Positions 33,718 to 44,857 of a stretch of 64,000 bases of DNA are shown piece after piece; the stretch's first letter is position 1, and each line of letters begins with the position of its first letter. Position numbers and translations under genes: made by a program. Source of the stretch: Cocos nucifera (taxonomy: Eukaryota > Streptophyta > Magnoliopsida > Arecales > Arecaceae); NCBI GenBank assembly GCA_006176705.1, contig QRFJ01001031.1:248001-312000 (forward strand), in the 5' to 3' direction. The notes beneath the pieces were generated by a model. It was not told the DNA's origin, searched no databases, and saw only the letters and a program-made list of their open reading frames with translations.

Positions 33718-34750
33718 TGATAAGTACCATAAATTCACCAATAAAAATAATAATTTATTTATTTATTTATTTTTATTTTTAAAATTTAAATACTTTTATT
33801 TATTATTGTTAGGATATATGTTCATCAATAGAAATAGCTCATTTTTTTGGTCACAATGAAAAAAGTTTAGAGTAAATCTGATTTAAAATAACTTCGATAT
33901 AAAGTTTTAAAGAAAAATATATAAAAATAAATAAATAAATCTGGTTCAAATCAGCCAGTTTAGTTGAACCCGGCCAGGTTTGCCAGCCCGATCCATTCAA
34001 GCGTGCCTAGTTCGCCCACATGCGTAAAGCCTAGCACCAGCCCACGATGCACACCTAGCCTGAAAACCAATTGCCCACAACCCGCTTCTCTCCCCCAGCC
34101 AAATGTCAGCATGACATCAAAATCCATGCAGTCCACGATGGACGGCTATAGTATTTGGTCCATCGTGGACCCTTAATAGGTGCACAACTAAAAATCACGA
34201 TCTATGAGGTATTTTGATAATTTTGGCTAGCATGTCAGGTGGCGATTGGCGGCGGTCATCATAGAGCTCGATCCAAGTGATCCATAGGCATAGTGAAGGT
34301 GCGATCAAATGATCCAAAGAGCACCCGATCTAGATCCAATAGTCATGGTCTTTTCCTTCTTTTATTCGATTCTCAGCTCCTTATTTCACCCAATCCAATG
34401 GCTTCGGATGCTCCAGGTAGCAATCCGATGATTGATAGATCTCCTAACGATGATCAATCACCTAGACATTGATCTGACAGCCAAAAAACCTCCTGATCAA
34501 AGTGATCGAACGATCAGAACTTAATCTGAGTGGATCTAGTCTATTATATATTGATTTTTGGTGTTTTTGGATCGTTGGATTCCTATTGAATGGCCAGACG
34601 ACCCAGCACTCATAAAACTCAATCTACGACATTGTCTTAATCCAATTTTCACCTAGATTCCTCCATATACATGGTTCTATATACTGTTTTGGTCCCATAT
34701 TGGTTGATAGCACTTATTCGTCCTCTCCAACACCTATTTACGGACCTCCA
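33718..34750 (+). repeat. 3' LTR of element B, first 1033 bp
   Basis: It starts TGATAAGTACCATAAATTC and aligns with the 5' LTR up to about 28855, where element C begins. The remaining 0.6 kb should lie after C's 3' LTR, in or beyond the gap. A 13-bp perfect inverted repeat (34131-34143 and 34158-34170) lies within it. Confidence 0.88.
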
Positions 34751-37244
34751 TGCCGAGAATTTTGTTCCAAAGCTAATCGTTAGCTTGTTGATGGTTGAGC
34801 TATTTTATAATTATAATTAATTTATTAATTAATAAAAATATTTTGATATCTTTTTCATCATAAGTTTACATCTTCTAATGAACACCATTGTTGTGATGAA
34901 GTCTTTAGGACTGTTTAGTTTTGATAAAGAGAAAATTTATTGATTAGCCTTTAAATTTATTCACGATCAAATGATAGGCTGTTAATTAGGACAACAGTAT
35001 CTATCGAGCATAGGTCACTATATGCCATATAGGTTGATTATCATCTTAACCAAGAAGTGTGGAGACACTTGTATTGCATACAAGTGAGATGTATGGGTAT
35101 ATCATCATTGAACATGATCAACTTCAGAGCATTTTGCTATCGAGAATGTCTCTGATGGGATATACGTAAAAGTATTCCTTAGACCTAAGATCACCTCAGT
35201 GACTTGCAAGCAACTCACTATGCTTTGGTACCGGACTAACTGAATTTTTAATTCAATAATGGAAGGCTTTCGGGCATAGTCAAGTACTTGCAAAGTTGGA
35301 GTGTGATCAAGATGGAATTGACCACTGTAAGATTTGGAGAAGAATGTATCACTGTATTTCGATAGAGCAAAATCTTGGTTAGGATAATCCATCAGATAGA
35401 TTTGATATTTTGAAATACAATATAGACAACCTGATCCGAGTTGACAATTAAACTCTAAGGTATCCTACAAGCATTATAGTCAAGGGGATGAATTATATGG
35501 AAACTATATCCACATGGATTCTAAGGATGGTGTTCTACACCTTCGACCTATCCGACCATTAGGTATCATTGCTAGATCGTCACTTTGATTGGTATAAAAA
35601 TTTATTCTTATGCTATCAACTTAGATTCGAACCTATGAGGTCACACACATTAGAACTTACGATCTAATTGGATAGTTGATCAATGATTAGGAATCATTCT
35701 AGGGTTAAATAATCAATAGGATTGGTGTTCAACCTAGTGCAAGTATTGTAGGAGGATCGATTAGCAATTGGATTGCTAATTGGCTTAATTTGATCAAGCC
35801 AAAAGACTAAGATTAAGTCTAATAAAATATATTTTAATTAGATTTAATTTCAGCTTGATTGGATCAAGTCTAATTAGTTTATTGGATAAGCCAAGTGCAA
35901 GGAAGAACTAGTCCTAGTCTAACTAGGACTCGGATTAACCCAATTTTCTAATTTGATTAGAAAATAAATCAAAATTAAATCTAATTTAACCTAATTTAAT
36001 TAAATTCTTAAATGGATTATGGTCTTATTTAATTGGATTGGTTTAATCTTGATTTTATTTGGTTAAAAGATCTTATTTGACCAAGTCAAAATAGGAGTCC
36101 TAGTGTGATAAGGACTTCCTATCACTTGCGCCACTTAATCCTCACGCCCTATGCCCTTTTTATTTTATTTCTTACGTAAAAATTCTGCACTCCCATTGCT
36201 TCTCATGCCCTCTTTCTCTCCTTCTATTCTCATAAGGAAATTTGTTGGAAGACCAAGTCAAAAGAGGAGTTAGTTTTGCTTAAGATTCTATGAGATAGAA
36301 TCCTTATTGACCAAAATACCTTCCCTTGAGTGCCACCCCCTTTTTTAATTAATTCTTCTCTTATTCCATAAAAATAATCTCTTATCCATGCACCCTCCCT
36401 TGCTGGTCCATGCCAATAATTATGGAGGAGGTGCCCAAGAGTTGGGCGCCCCAAGAAGTTCCCATGTTTGGACATTCCTAGTCTAGGATTTTGATCTAAC
36501 TTAGACTCTTCTTTTTCTCTTTTTGTTGAATGAATTTTATTCTAATTTTTTTATGTAATATAGAGATTTTAGAGAGTTTTGGGGTGTGCAAAAATTAAAG
36601 GAAGAGGGTCCTTGGGCATGGGGGTTCCATAGGCACCAATCTAGGTGTCTAGCTGAGAGAAAAGAGAAGAAGAAGAGGGTCCTCTTCAGGGCTATTTTAT
36701 TTTCAATCTCTCCTCCTTTTTTTGAGTTTTTTTTGATAGAGTTTCAAATCAGTAAACTCTCATCTTTCTTCTCAAATTTTGGAGAGTCCAAATTTCGAAG
36801 AAGGGAGCATCGGATCAATCGTCGAAAAAGAATCAGCATAGTACTAGCATGCTGTGTTGATTTCTTGCATCGGACTTCAGATCAGAGATTGTAGGCTTGT
36901 GTGGACAACTTCTAGAGGCTGGATGCATATGTGAATCATGACTTTATCTTCAAGCCCAGATCAGCAAGTTAGAATGTCTAACTTGCTTAAGTAATAGATC
37001 TGATCTATTAACTTCATACCTGCATTTGATGTAGTGCAGATCTAGGTTGATTTGATCAACCTTTTACTTTCTTATTTGATTTTAATTTTTGATTTAATAT
37101 CATACCTTGATCATATAATAGATCTGAGATCTAGGTATTTATTTATTTATTTAAATAAATATTTAATTTATTTAAGTCTTTTGCTGTAGGATCTTGAAAA
37201 AATTTTCAAGATCTACCTGTAAAATCTTAGATCTGATTCCTTCA
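34751..37244 (+). repeat. 5' LTR of copia element C (2494 bp)
   Basis: It starts TGCCGAGAATTTTGTTCC, aligning with TGTTGGAAATTGTGTTCC at 43066, and ends TCTGATTCCTTCA. The length is large for a copia LTR but agrees with F (2471 bp). The minus-strand open frame 35105-35392 is antisense in the LTR and is discussed in the findings; 36230-36475 and 36586-36894 look incidental. Confidence 0.9.
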
Positions 37245-37246
37245 GT

Positions 37247-37258
37247 TGGTATCAGAGC
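37247..37258 (+). promoter_or_regulatory. primer binding site of C (tRNA-iMet)
   Basis: An exact TGGTATCAGAGC, two bases after the LTR end. This is the standard plant copia initiator tRNA-Met site. Confidence 0.95.
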
Positions 37259-39082
37259 AAGATTGTTATTACATTATTTTTATGCATATTTATATTATTT
37301 CTTAGATTAGATATAATTTATAATCTAATTATTAAATCTAAAATAAAAAAAAATTAGATCTCATGAACTGTCTTAAGGTTGTCCTATTGTAAGGTTTACC
37401 CCTTATAGTGAATAGGTTATCCTAGTTCATAATGATCTAACTCTAATCATAAATTTATTAGATTTAATCTAATTTTATTTATAATTTAATAGATTTAAAA
37501 TAATTTTAGATCTAAAAATAAAATATTTTAGATTGCACGGACTACTATAAGGTTGTCCTGTTGTAAGACTTATCCCTTACAGTGAATAGGTCGTCCTAGT
37601 ACATGCTAATCTAAAATATTAATCATAAAATTTTAAATTAGATCTAAAAAATTTTATGATCTGATTAAAAATATTTTAATCTAATTTTAATCTTCATAAA
37701 TATATTATATTTGATCTAGGAAGATTTATGATTAATTATTATTGAAATTATTTCAGTTACATGAACCTATTTAGATTAGATCGAAAATAGATTCATGTTT
37801 ATGTTACTTGCATATTGATTATGAATCAAATATGCAACTTGATTGATAGAACCATGTTGTAAAAATATTTTATAAATATGAAAACTATTTTTAAAAAGCC
37901 AATCCCCAACCCTCAGTCTAAACCTTAATTAAGAATTAAGAAGTTGTTTGATTAGGTTCTAGAATTGTAAATTGAAGATCCTATGACACGAATCATAACA
38001 CATTGGGTGTTAGTGGGGATTCGGTCCATTAATTGAATTAGACCTAGGGTTAGGTTAACAAATGGATTTAATTAGAGAATTGACTAAATCTAATCAATTA
38101 TTGTCTTAGATTAGGTCAAGGATTCTCTAGATCAATTGCAATAGTTGTAGTTGGTCAAGCCCATGTCTTTAACAAGACCTAAGATGGACTTGATTCTTGG
38201 CTACACGGTCTAGCATGAACTATTAGATTGATTTAATTGAAACTAATTAAACCAGTTGGTGTCTAAGATAAACTAGACTAGTGGTTTTTAATTGGTAGCT
38301 CGCTTACCTAGCCATTTCTGATGGTGTCTAAGGCAAGCCTGGTAGATCCTTCCCCGATCAAACTTACCTAGCCTCTTGGTGAGATTATATTTTGATCAGA
38401 TCACTTAACTATTTAAGCTGACCCATGTCAGCTAGGTAAATCAATTTGACTGATTTAGGTGCTCCTAGCCTATTAATGATCTCCCTTAAGCTGACTTGGT
38501 AAAGTTAATGAGAGGATCATGACAAACTATTTAATCTAATCTACTTGCTTCAATAAATTAAATTTTCCAAAATTATTAGATTTCTAAAATAAAATAGTTA
38601 TATGATAACTGGATCATAGCCTCCCATTAAAGTAGATGATAATAAGTTCATTATATGATCTCTTGGATACATCTTTCTAAATGATGGTTAGATGGGCCAA
38701 CCAAAGTTGGGCCTGATCATTCATTGGTTGGATGGGCCAAATATGGTCATGTTAATGGTTAGATCTAATCGGACCCTTTTCTGAGAAGGCCAAAGTCAAC
38801 TGATCAAGGCCTGGGACAAAAATTAATTACTAAAAATTATTTAGAGAAATAATTGATTATGAACCTACCCTTAGATGTACATGGGTGGGCCAACCAAAGT
38901 TGGGCTCGTATACAGTCCATATGGATTCTAGTACCCACTAAGAAATTAGTGTAACTCCCCGAATTGGAGGTAGAGGCTATCAATTCGAATAAAATAGTGA
39001 GAGAAACCTTTTGATTAAAATCTAAATCATTAGGTTTAATGAATCAATTATAAATTAGATTTTGGTTTTCCTTTATACAGAC
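37259..39082 (+). other. untranslated leader of copia element C
   Basis: 1.82 kb, non-coding. Two copies of a 60-65 bp repeat (about 37364-37430 and 37537-37603) contain GGTTGTCCTxTTGTAAG and CCTTAxAGTGAATAGG. The conserved leader block is at 38257-38375 (GGTGTCTAAGATAA, GGTTTTTAATTGG, CTTACCTAGCC, GGTGTCTAAGGCAAGC, ACTTACCTAGCC). The same layout is seen in F. Confidence 0.78.
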
Positions 39083-39676
39083 ATGACCACTTTCCTATCA
39101 CTTCGATCATTGTTAGACAATGATAAGTTTGTGGGACCCAACTTCGATAGCTGGTATCGAAAGTTGAAGATTGTCCTAGAGCATGAATGGATCCTATATG
39201 TGCTGATGGATCCTGCACCTGAGGAGCTAGCTGTCAATGCACGTAGAATAGTCAGAGATACTTATCAGAAGTGGCTAAGTGATTGAACCATGGTGTGCTG
39301 CATTATGCTAGCTACGATGAGTGACGAGTTTAATCGCAGATTTGAGATAACTCAGTCAAATGAAATGCTCCAAGTATTGGAGGATTCTTTTGGCACACCC
39401 GATGATGTTAAGAGGCACAAAACTAGTTGCACCATCTTCAATGCCAGAATGCAGGATGGAGCCTCTATCATAGATCATGTACTGTATATGATTGAGCTGA
39501 TAGAGCGCCTGAGCAAACTTAGCTTTTTCTTGCATGAACAACTTGGAAAAGATGCAATACTGAACTCGCTGCCAAAGTTCTATCTCCCTTTCCTTACTCA
39601 TTATAGAATGACAAAGCCTAAAGTAAACTACCATGGCTTACTAGGGTTACTTCAAAACTTTGAGAAGGATGACTAG
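39083..39676 (+). pseudogene. copia gag of C (UBN2-type)
   Basis: The start is the ATG at 39083 (MTTFLSLRSLLDNDKF), chosen because F starts at the same residue; the seven codons before it are leader. One stop (TGA, at 39284-39286) splits it where the family has a residue after WLSD. The second piece, 39290-39676, contains DEFNRRFEITQ, LEDSFGTPDDVKRHK and ILNSLPKFYLPFLTHYRM, and ends at a TAG. It is otherwise colinear with plant copia gag of the Angela-like kind (lineage inferred). It would form the particle shell. Confidence 0.9.
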
Positions 39677-40395
39677 CTCCATAAAGAGTCGGTGAACTTA
39701 GTGGGAGGTTCGTCTTCTAATTCTTGATCCTTTAGAAAAGGGAAGAAGAAAAAGAAGAAGAAAATAAAGAAGGTGCATGTTTAGGTCGGGACATCAGTGC
39801 AAGGCTAGACTGGGAAGATCATGTCCGATAAGAGTCAAACTGAATGCTTCTTTTGCATGAAGCGGAGCCACTGAAAGAGGAACTATCCTTAGTACATTAC
39901 CTCCCTAGACTTGAACAGGCAGAGAAAGAAGCAAGCTATTGCTAGGCAAGGTATTTATATGATAACTCTTTGCAATTTCTCTATTTTTGATATTACTGAC
40001 TGGGTATTGGATATCGGTAGCCCTTACTATATTTATAATTCATTGCAGGGGTTGTAGGTTAGTAGAAGATTCAAGCAAGGTAAGAGATTCCTAAATGTTG
40101 GAGATAGAAGATCAATTCTAGTTCTAGCTTTAGAAATTTTAAAACTTGTATTTGAATCTTATATCGTTGTTCCGAGTGATTGTCATTTCTATACTAGTTT
40201 CTTTTTAGATATCATTTCTGTAGGCCTTTGGCAATGAACAATTATGAAATTTCAATAAAGAAACGAGTTTGTAATGTCATTGTGAATGCTGCTACTACTT
40301 TCTGTGGATAATTAAACAATAGTGTATATATATTATCACAATCTATTAATGTAGTCTATTCTTCCGGCAAGCACCCTAGATTAGATAGTGTATCA
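39677..40395 (+). pseudogene. zinc knuckle and aspartic protease of C
   Basis: A lysine-rich linker (KGKKKKKKK) near 39738-39765 is followed by a CCHC knuckle near 39847-39892 reading CFFCMKRSH, then a stop, KRNY: the last Cys is now Tyr. The protease active site at about 40000-40020 reads VLDIGS where the family has DTG/DSG. Stops occur at several places. Function in a live element: RNA binding and polyprotein cleavage. Confidence 0.8.
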
Positions 40396-41310
40396 GATAT
40401 CTACTTATGGCACAATAGGCTAGGTCATATAAATAAGAATAGAATAAATAGGTTGACTCAAGAGGGAATCCTCGAAGTCAATGATTGTAAATCACTTCCA
40501 ATCTATGAGTTCTATCTTCTTGGTAAAATGACCAAGTCACCTTTTACTGAAAAAGATGAGAGAGCCAATGAGCTCTTAGATCTAGTACATACTGATGTAT
40601 GTGGACCAATGAGCATAAGTGCCAGAGGTAGATATGTCTACTTCATCACTTTCACAGATGATCTATTCAGATATGGATATATCTATCTGATGAAACATAA
40701 GTTGGACTCTTTTGAAATGTTCAAATGATTCCAAAGTGAAGTAGAAAAATAAACTGGGAAGAGTATTAAAACTCTTCGATCTGACCGAGAAGGAGAATAC
40801 CTTTTTGGTGAGTTTCTCACATATCTAGAAGAGAATGAAATTCTCTTGTAATGGACTCCTCTTGAAACACCATAGCATAATGGTGTCTGAAAGAAGAAAT
40901 CAGACTTTATTAGACATGGTCTGATCCATGATGGGATTTGCCAGCTTGCCGATATCTTTTTGAGGATATGCACTTGAATCAGCTTGTTATCTATTAAATA
41001 GGATTTCAAGTAAGTCTGTACTTAAAATCTCATATGAGATATGGACAGGGCGTAAATCAGCACTTTCACATATTAGGGTTTGGGGGTTCCTGGCTTATGT
41101 TAAATGGTTAGTTACAGACAAACTTGGACTTACATCTGATAATTGTACATTCATAAGATACCCAAAAGAGACCAAAAGATACTATTTCTACCATGCTAAT
41201 GAACAAAAGATATTTGTCAGCCTTAGGGCAACCTTTTTGAAAAAGGAGTTCCTTGGTGAAGGAATTGTTGCCTCTATGGTTGAACTTGATGAAGTTCAAT
41301 AGGTAGAAAG
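40396..41310 (+). pseudogene. copia integrase of C
   Basis: It begins with GAG-pre-integrase (DIYLWHNRLGHINKNRINRL, from 40396). The open piece 40453-40728 has FYLLGKMTKSPF, the first catalytic Asp in LVHTDVCGP and the FITFTDDLFRYGY stretch. After a TGA the frame goes on with GKSIKTLRSDREGEYL and, near 40869-40887, HNGV flanked by stops, where the catalytic Glu region should be. The chain then reaches the C-terminal part near 41280. There are at least six stops or frame changes. Confidence 0.87.
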
Positions 41311-42386
41311 TCCGACACAGAATATTGAACCAAAGTCAGATTAGATCAGATCAGATCCAAAGCCTAGTGAACCTGCACCATTAAGTCGATCCAGTAGAGT
41401 ACCGCACCATCCAGATAGATAATATGGATTCTTAGTCCAGGATGGTGATCCCATCGAACTCGATGAGAATGATGAGGATCCAATCACTTATATGAATGCG
41501 ATGTAGAGATCTGACTCTGAAAAATGGCTAGAAGCCATGAGATCCAAAATGGATTCCATGAAGGTCAATGATGTTTGGACATTAGTTGACCCACCTAAAA
41601 GGGTTAAACCCATTGGGTGTAAATGGGTCTTCAAAAGGAAGAGAGGCATAGATGGAAAGGTGGAGATCTATAAAGTCTGTCTGATTGCGAAGGGGTATCT
41701 TCAACGTTATGGTATTGACTATGATGAGACGTTCTCTTCTGTGGCAATACTTAAGTCTATTCAGATCATGCTTGCCATTGCTGTCCATCTAGACTATGAG
41801 ATCTGGAAGATGGATGTGAAGACAGCTTTCCTAAATGGAGAGCTAATCGAAGAGGTGTATATGATACAATATGAAGGGTTCACATCCATAGATGAGTCCA
41901 AGGTGTGTAAGCTTCAGAGATCCATTTATGGATTGAAGTAGGCATCGCAGTATTGTAACATGCATTTTGATAAAGTGGTCAAAATGTATGTTTCGTTAAG
42001 AATGGAGAAGAACCCTATATTTACAAATGGGCAAATGGTCCAATAGTGGTATTTCTTATTTTGTACGTGGATGACATTCTCTTAATCGAAAATGATATCT
42101 CCGCACTATAAGGAATAAAAGTCTGGTTGTCATCACAGTTTCTCCATGAAGGACTTAGGTGAAGCATCCTACATCCTAAGGGATGAAGATCTACAGGGAT
42201 AGATCTAAAAGGATGCTTGGTATATCCCAGTCCACGTACATAGAAACTATGCTGAAGAGGTTCAGCATGGAGAATTCCAAAAAGAGCTATCTTTAGATAG
42301 GCCAAGAAATTTCTCTCTCTAAGAAATATTGTCCGACAACTCCTGAAGAGAGAGAGCGTATGAGTAAAATCCCATAAATTTCGATA
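41311..42386 (+). pseudogene. copia reverse transcriptase of C
   Basis: The open piece 41537-41941 (134 codons) carries MRSKMDSMKVNDVWTLVD, GCKWVFKRK and KMDVKTAFLNGEL, with the catalytic Asp of the first aspartate motif present. It ends at a TAG in the YGLK/AS junction. The active site YVDD is intact at 42064-42075, after a frame change near 42000. Beyond it the frame is broken several times on the way to the connection domain. It is the best preserved catalytic domain in the window, though not translatable as a whole. Confidence 0.9.
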
Positions 42387-43050
42387 GTGGGGTCTATTAT
42401 GTATGCAATGATATGTACGAGACCAGACATGGCATACTCACTAGGAGTGATGAGTAGATACCAGTCTAACCCTGGAGAAAATCATTGGAAGGTGGTTAAA
42501 AGCATCCTTAAGTATTTGAGAAATACTAAAGACCAATGGTTGGTTTATGGTGAGTCAGATCTTAAGCTTGTGGGGTTTACAGACTCTAGCTTTCAATCTG
42601 ACCATGATGATAGTAAAAGTATGTCAGGATATATTTTTACTCTAAATAATGGAGCCATCTGCTGAAAAAGTTTCAAACAGCATATAGTGGCTGACTCTAT
42701 TTGCGAAGTAGAGTACATGACAGCATCAGATGTAGCAAAGAAAGCTATGTGGTTGAGGAAGTTCATCATCGAGGTTGGAGTAGCATCCTCCATTGATGGT
42801 CCAGTCTTGCTCTACTACGATAGCACTGGAACCATAGCTCAAGCAAAGAAATCGAAGGCATACTAGTGGACAAAGCACATTCTGCGCCACTTTCATTTAG
42901 TCCGTAAAATCATGGATCATGATGACATCGACCTTCAGAAAATCGACGGAAAGAAGAACCTAGCAGATCCCTTCACTAAAGCCCTGGCAATCAAGGAGTG
43001 CGACAATCGTAAGTCGAAGATGGGTATTAGATACTATGTTGAGTGGCTTT
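42387..43050 (+). pseudogene. copia RNase H of C
   Basis: The open piece 42387-42665 has MYAMICTRPDMAYSLGVMSR, RNTKDQWLVYG and the first acidic residue in VGFTDSSF. After a TGA it continues with CEVEYMTASDVAKKA (second acidic residue), LLYYDSTGTIAQAKK (third) and NLADPFTKAL, stopping near 43050 just before the polypurine tract. Only two or three stops interrupt it. It would remove RNA from the hybrid during reverse transcription. Confidence 0.9.
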
Positions 43051-43065
43051 AGGATTAGTGGGAGT
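43051..43065 (+). promoter_or_regulatory. polypurine tract of C
   Basis: AGGATTAGTGGGAGT lies directly before the LTR start TGTTGGAAAT at 43066. Confidence 0.8.
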
Positions 43066-44857
43066 TGTTGGAAATTGTGTTCCAAAGCCAATCATCAGCC
43101 TATTGATAGTTGATCTATTTTATAATTATAATTAATTTATTAATTAATAAAAATATTTTAGCATCTTTTTCATCATAAGTTTATATCTTCTAATGAACTC
43201 CATTATTGTGATGAAATCCTTAGGATTATTTAGTTTCGATAAAGAGAGAATTTATCGATTAGTCCTTAAATTTGTTCATAACCAAATGATAAGCTATTAA
43301 TTAGGACAATAGCGTCTATCGAGCATAGGTTGCTATATGCTATATAGGTTGGTTGTCCTCTTAACCAAGAAGTTTGGAGACACTGGTATGGCATACAGGT
43401 GAGATGTATGGGTACATCGTCATTGAACATGACCAACTTCAGAGAATTCTGCTGTCGAGAATATATCTGATGGGATATAGGTATAAGTATCCTTTAGAAC
43501 TGAAATCATCTCAGTGACTTGCAAGCAACTCACTGTGCTTTGGTACCAGACTAACTAAATTTCTAATTCAGCAATGGAAGACTTCTGGGCACAGTCAAGT
43601 ACTTACGAAGTCAGAGTGTGATTAAGATGGAATTGACCACTCCAAGAGTTGGAGAAGAATGTATCACTGTATTTCAATATAGCAAAATCTTGGCCAGGAT
43701 AATCCATCAGATGGATTTGATATTTTAAAAAATAAAATAGACAACCTGATCAGAGTTGACAGTTGAACTCTGAGGTGTCCTACGAGCATTGTGGTCAAGG
43801 GGATGAATTATATGGAAACTATATCCGCATGGGTTCTAAGGATGGTGTTCTACATCTTTGACCTATTCGGCCGTTGGGTATCATTGCTAGATAGTCACTT
43901 TGATTGGTATAAAAATTTATTTCTATGCTATCAGCTTACGTTCGAACCTATGAGGTCACACACATTAGAGCTTATGATCTGATCGGATGGTTGATCAAAG
44001 ATTAAGAATCGTTCTAGGGTTAAACAATCAATACGATTGGTGTTTAACCTAGTGCAAGTGTTGCAGGAGGATCGATTAGTAATTGGATTACTAATTGACT
44101 TAATTTGATGAAGCCAATAGGCTAAGATTAAGTATAATTAAATATAATTTAATTAGATTTGGTTTGGGCTTGATTGGATTAAGTTCAATTGGTTTATTGG
44201 ATAAGCCAAGTGCAAGGAAGAACTAGTCCTAGTCTAATTAGGACTTGGATTAACCTAATTTTTTAATTTAATTATAAAATAAATTAAAATTAAATCTAAT
44301 TTAATTAAGTTTTTAAATGGATTAGGGCCTTATTTAATTGGGTTGGTTTAATCTTGATTTTATTTGGTTAAAAGATCTTATTTGATCAAGTCAAAATAGG
44401 AGTCCTAGTGTGACTACAACTCTCTATCACTTATGCCACTTAATCCTCACACCCCATGCCCTTTTTATTTTATTTATTATGTGAAAATTTTCTATTCCCA
44501 TGGCTTCTCATGCCCTCTTTCTCTCCTCCTTTTCTTATAAGGCAATTTGTTGGAAGACCAAGTCAAAAGAGGAGTTAGTTTTGCTTAGTATTCTATGAGA
44601 TAGAATCCTTATTGACAAAAATACCTTACCTTGAGTATCGCCCCTTCTTTTAATTAATTCTTCTCTTATTCTACAAAAATAATCTCCTTTTTTTGTACCC
44701 TTCCTTGCTGGTCTACATCAATAATTATGGAGGAGGTGCCCAAGAGTTGGGCGCCCAAACAACTTCCCATGTTTAAACATTCCTAGTCTAGGAATTTGAT
44801 CTAACTTGGATTCTTCTTTTTCTCTACTTATTGAATAAATTTTAAAAATAATTTTTT
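43066..44857 (+). repeat. 3' LTR of copia element C, first 1792 bp
   Basis: It aligns with 34751 to about 36545 of the 5' LTR and stops at the N gap. Its last bases (AATTTTAAAAATAATTTTTT) match the corresponding 5' LTR place only loosely, as expected near a low-quality contig end. Confidence 0.9.

Larger units (their letters stand above)
27821..34750 (+). mobile_element. gypsy-type LTR element B with gag only (TR-GAG-like), 3' LTR truncated by C
   Basis: The 5' LTR is 27821-29445, internal DNA 29446-33717 and the 3' LTR starts at 33718, cut after 1033 bp by element C. LTR ends, primer-site junction, leader and polypurine tract match element A in the opposite orientation. A decayed gag is present, but no protease, reverse transcriptase, RNase H or integrase. 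This fits the terminal-repeat-with-GAG class of non-autonomous elements. In about 235 bp compared by eye the two LTRs differ at about 13%, more than the two A LTRs. Confidence 0.87.
34751..44857 (+). mobile_element. Ty1/copia LTR retrotransposon C, nearly complete, 3' LTR cut by the gap
   Basis: In order: 5' LTR (34751-37244), primer site, leader, gag, zinc knuckle, protease, integrase, reverse transcriptase, RNase H (to 43050), polypurine tract, and a 3' LTR from 43066 that runs into the gap. The order integrase before reverse transcriptase is copia. It is inserted in B's 3' LTR; the left 5-bp flank is CTCCA. The two LTRs differ at roughly 8-10% of positions in the stretch I compared. It is the fullest element in the window and is still clearly dead. 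F and G belong to the same family. Confidence 0.92.

Noticed and set aside
36586..36894. 102-codon frame in the C 5' LTR
   Set aside because: It lies in the R/U5-like part of an LTR, is rich in low-complexity residues, and the matching part of the other LTR is in the gap, so it cannot be tested here.
37247..37258. tRNA gene at the TGGTATCAGAGC word
   Set aside because: Only the complement of the tRNA 3' end is present, next to an LTR; no cloverleaf can be drawn. It is a primer binding site.
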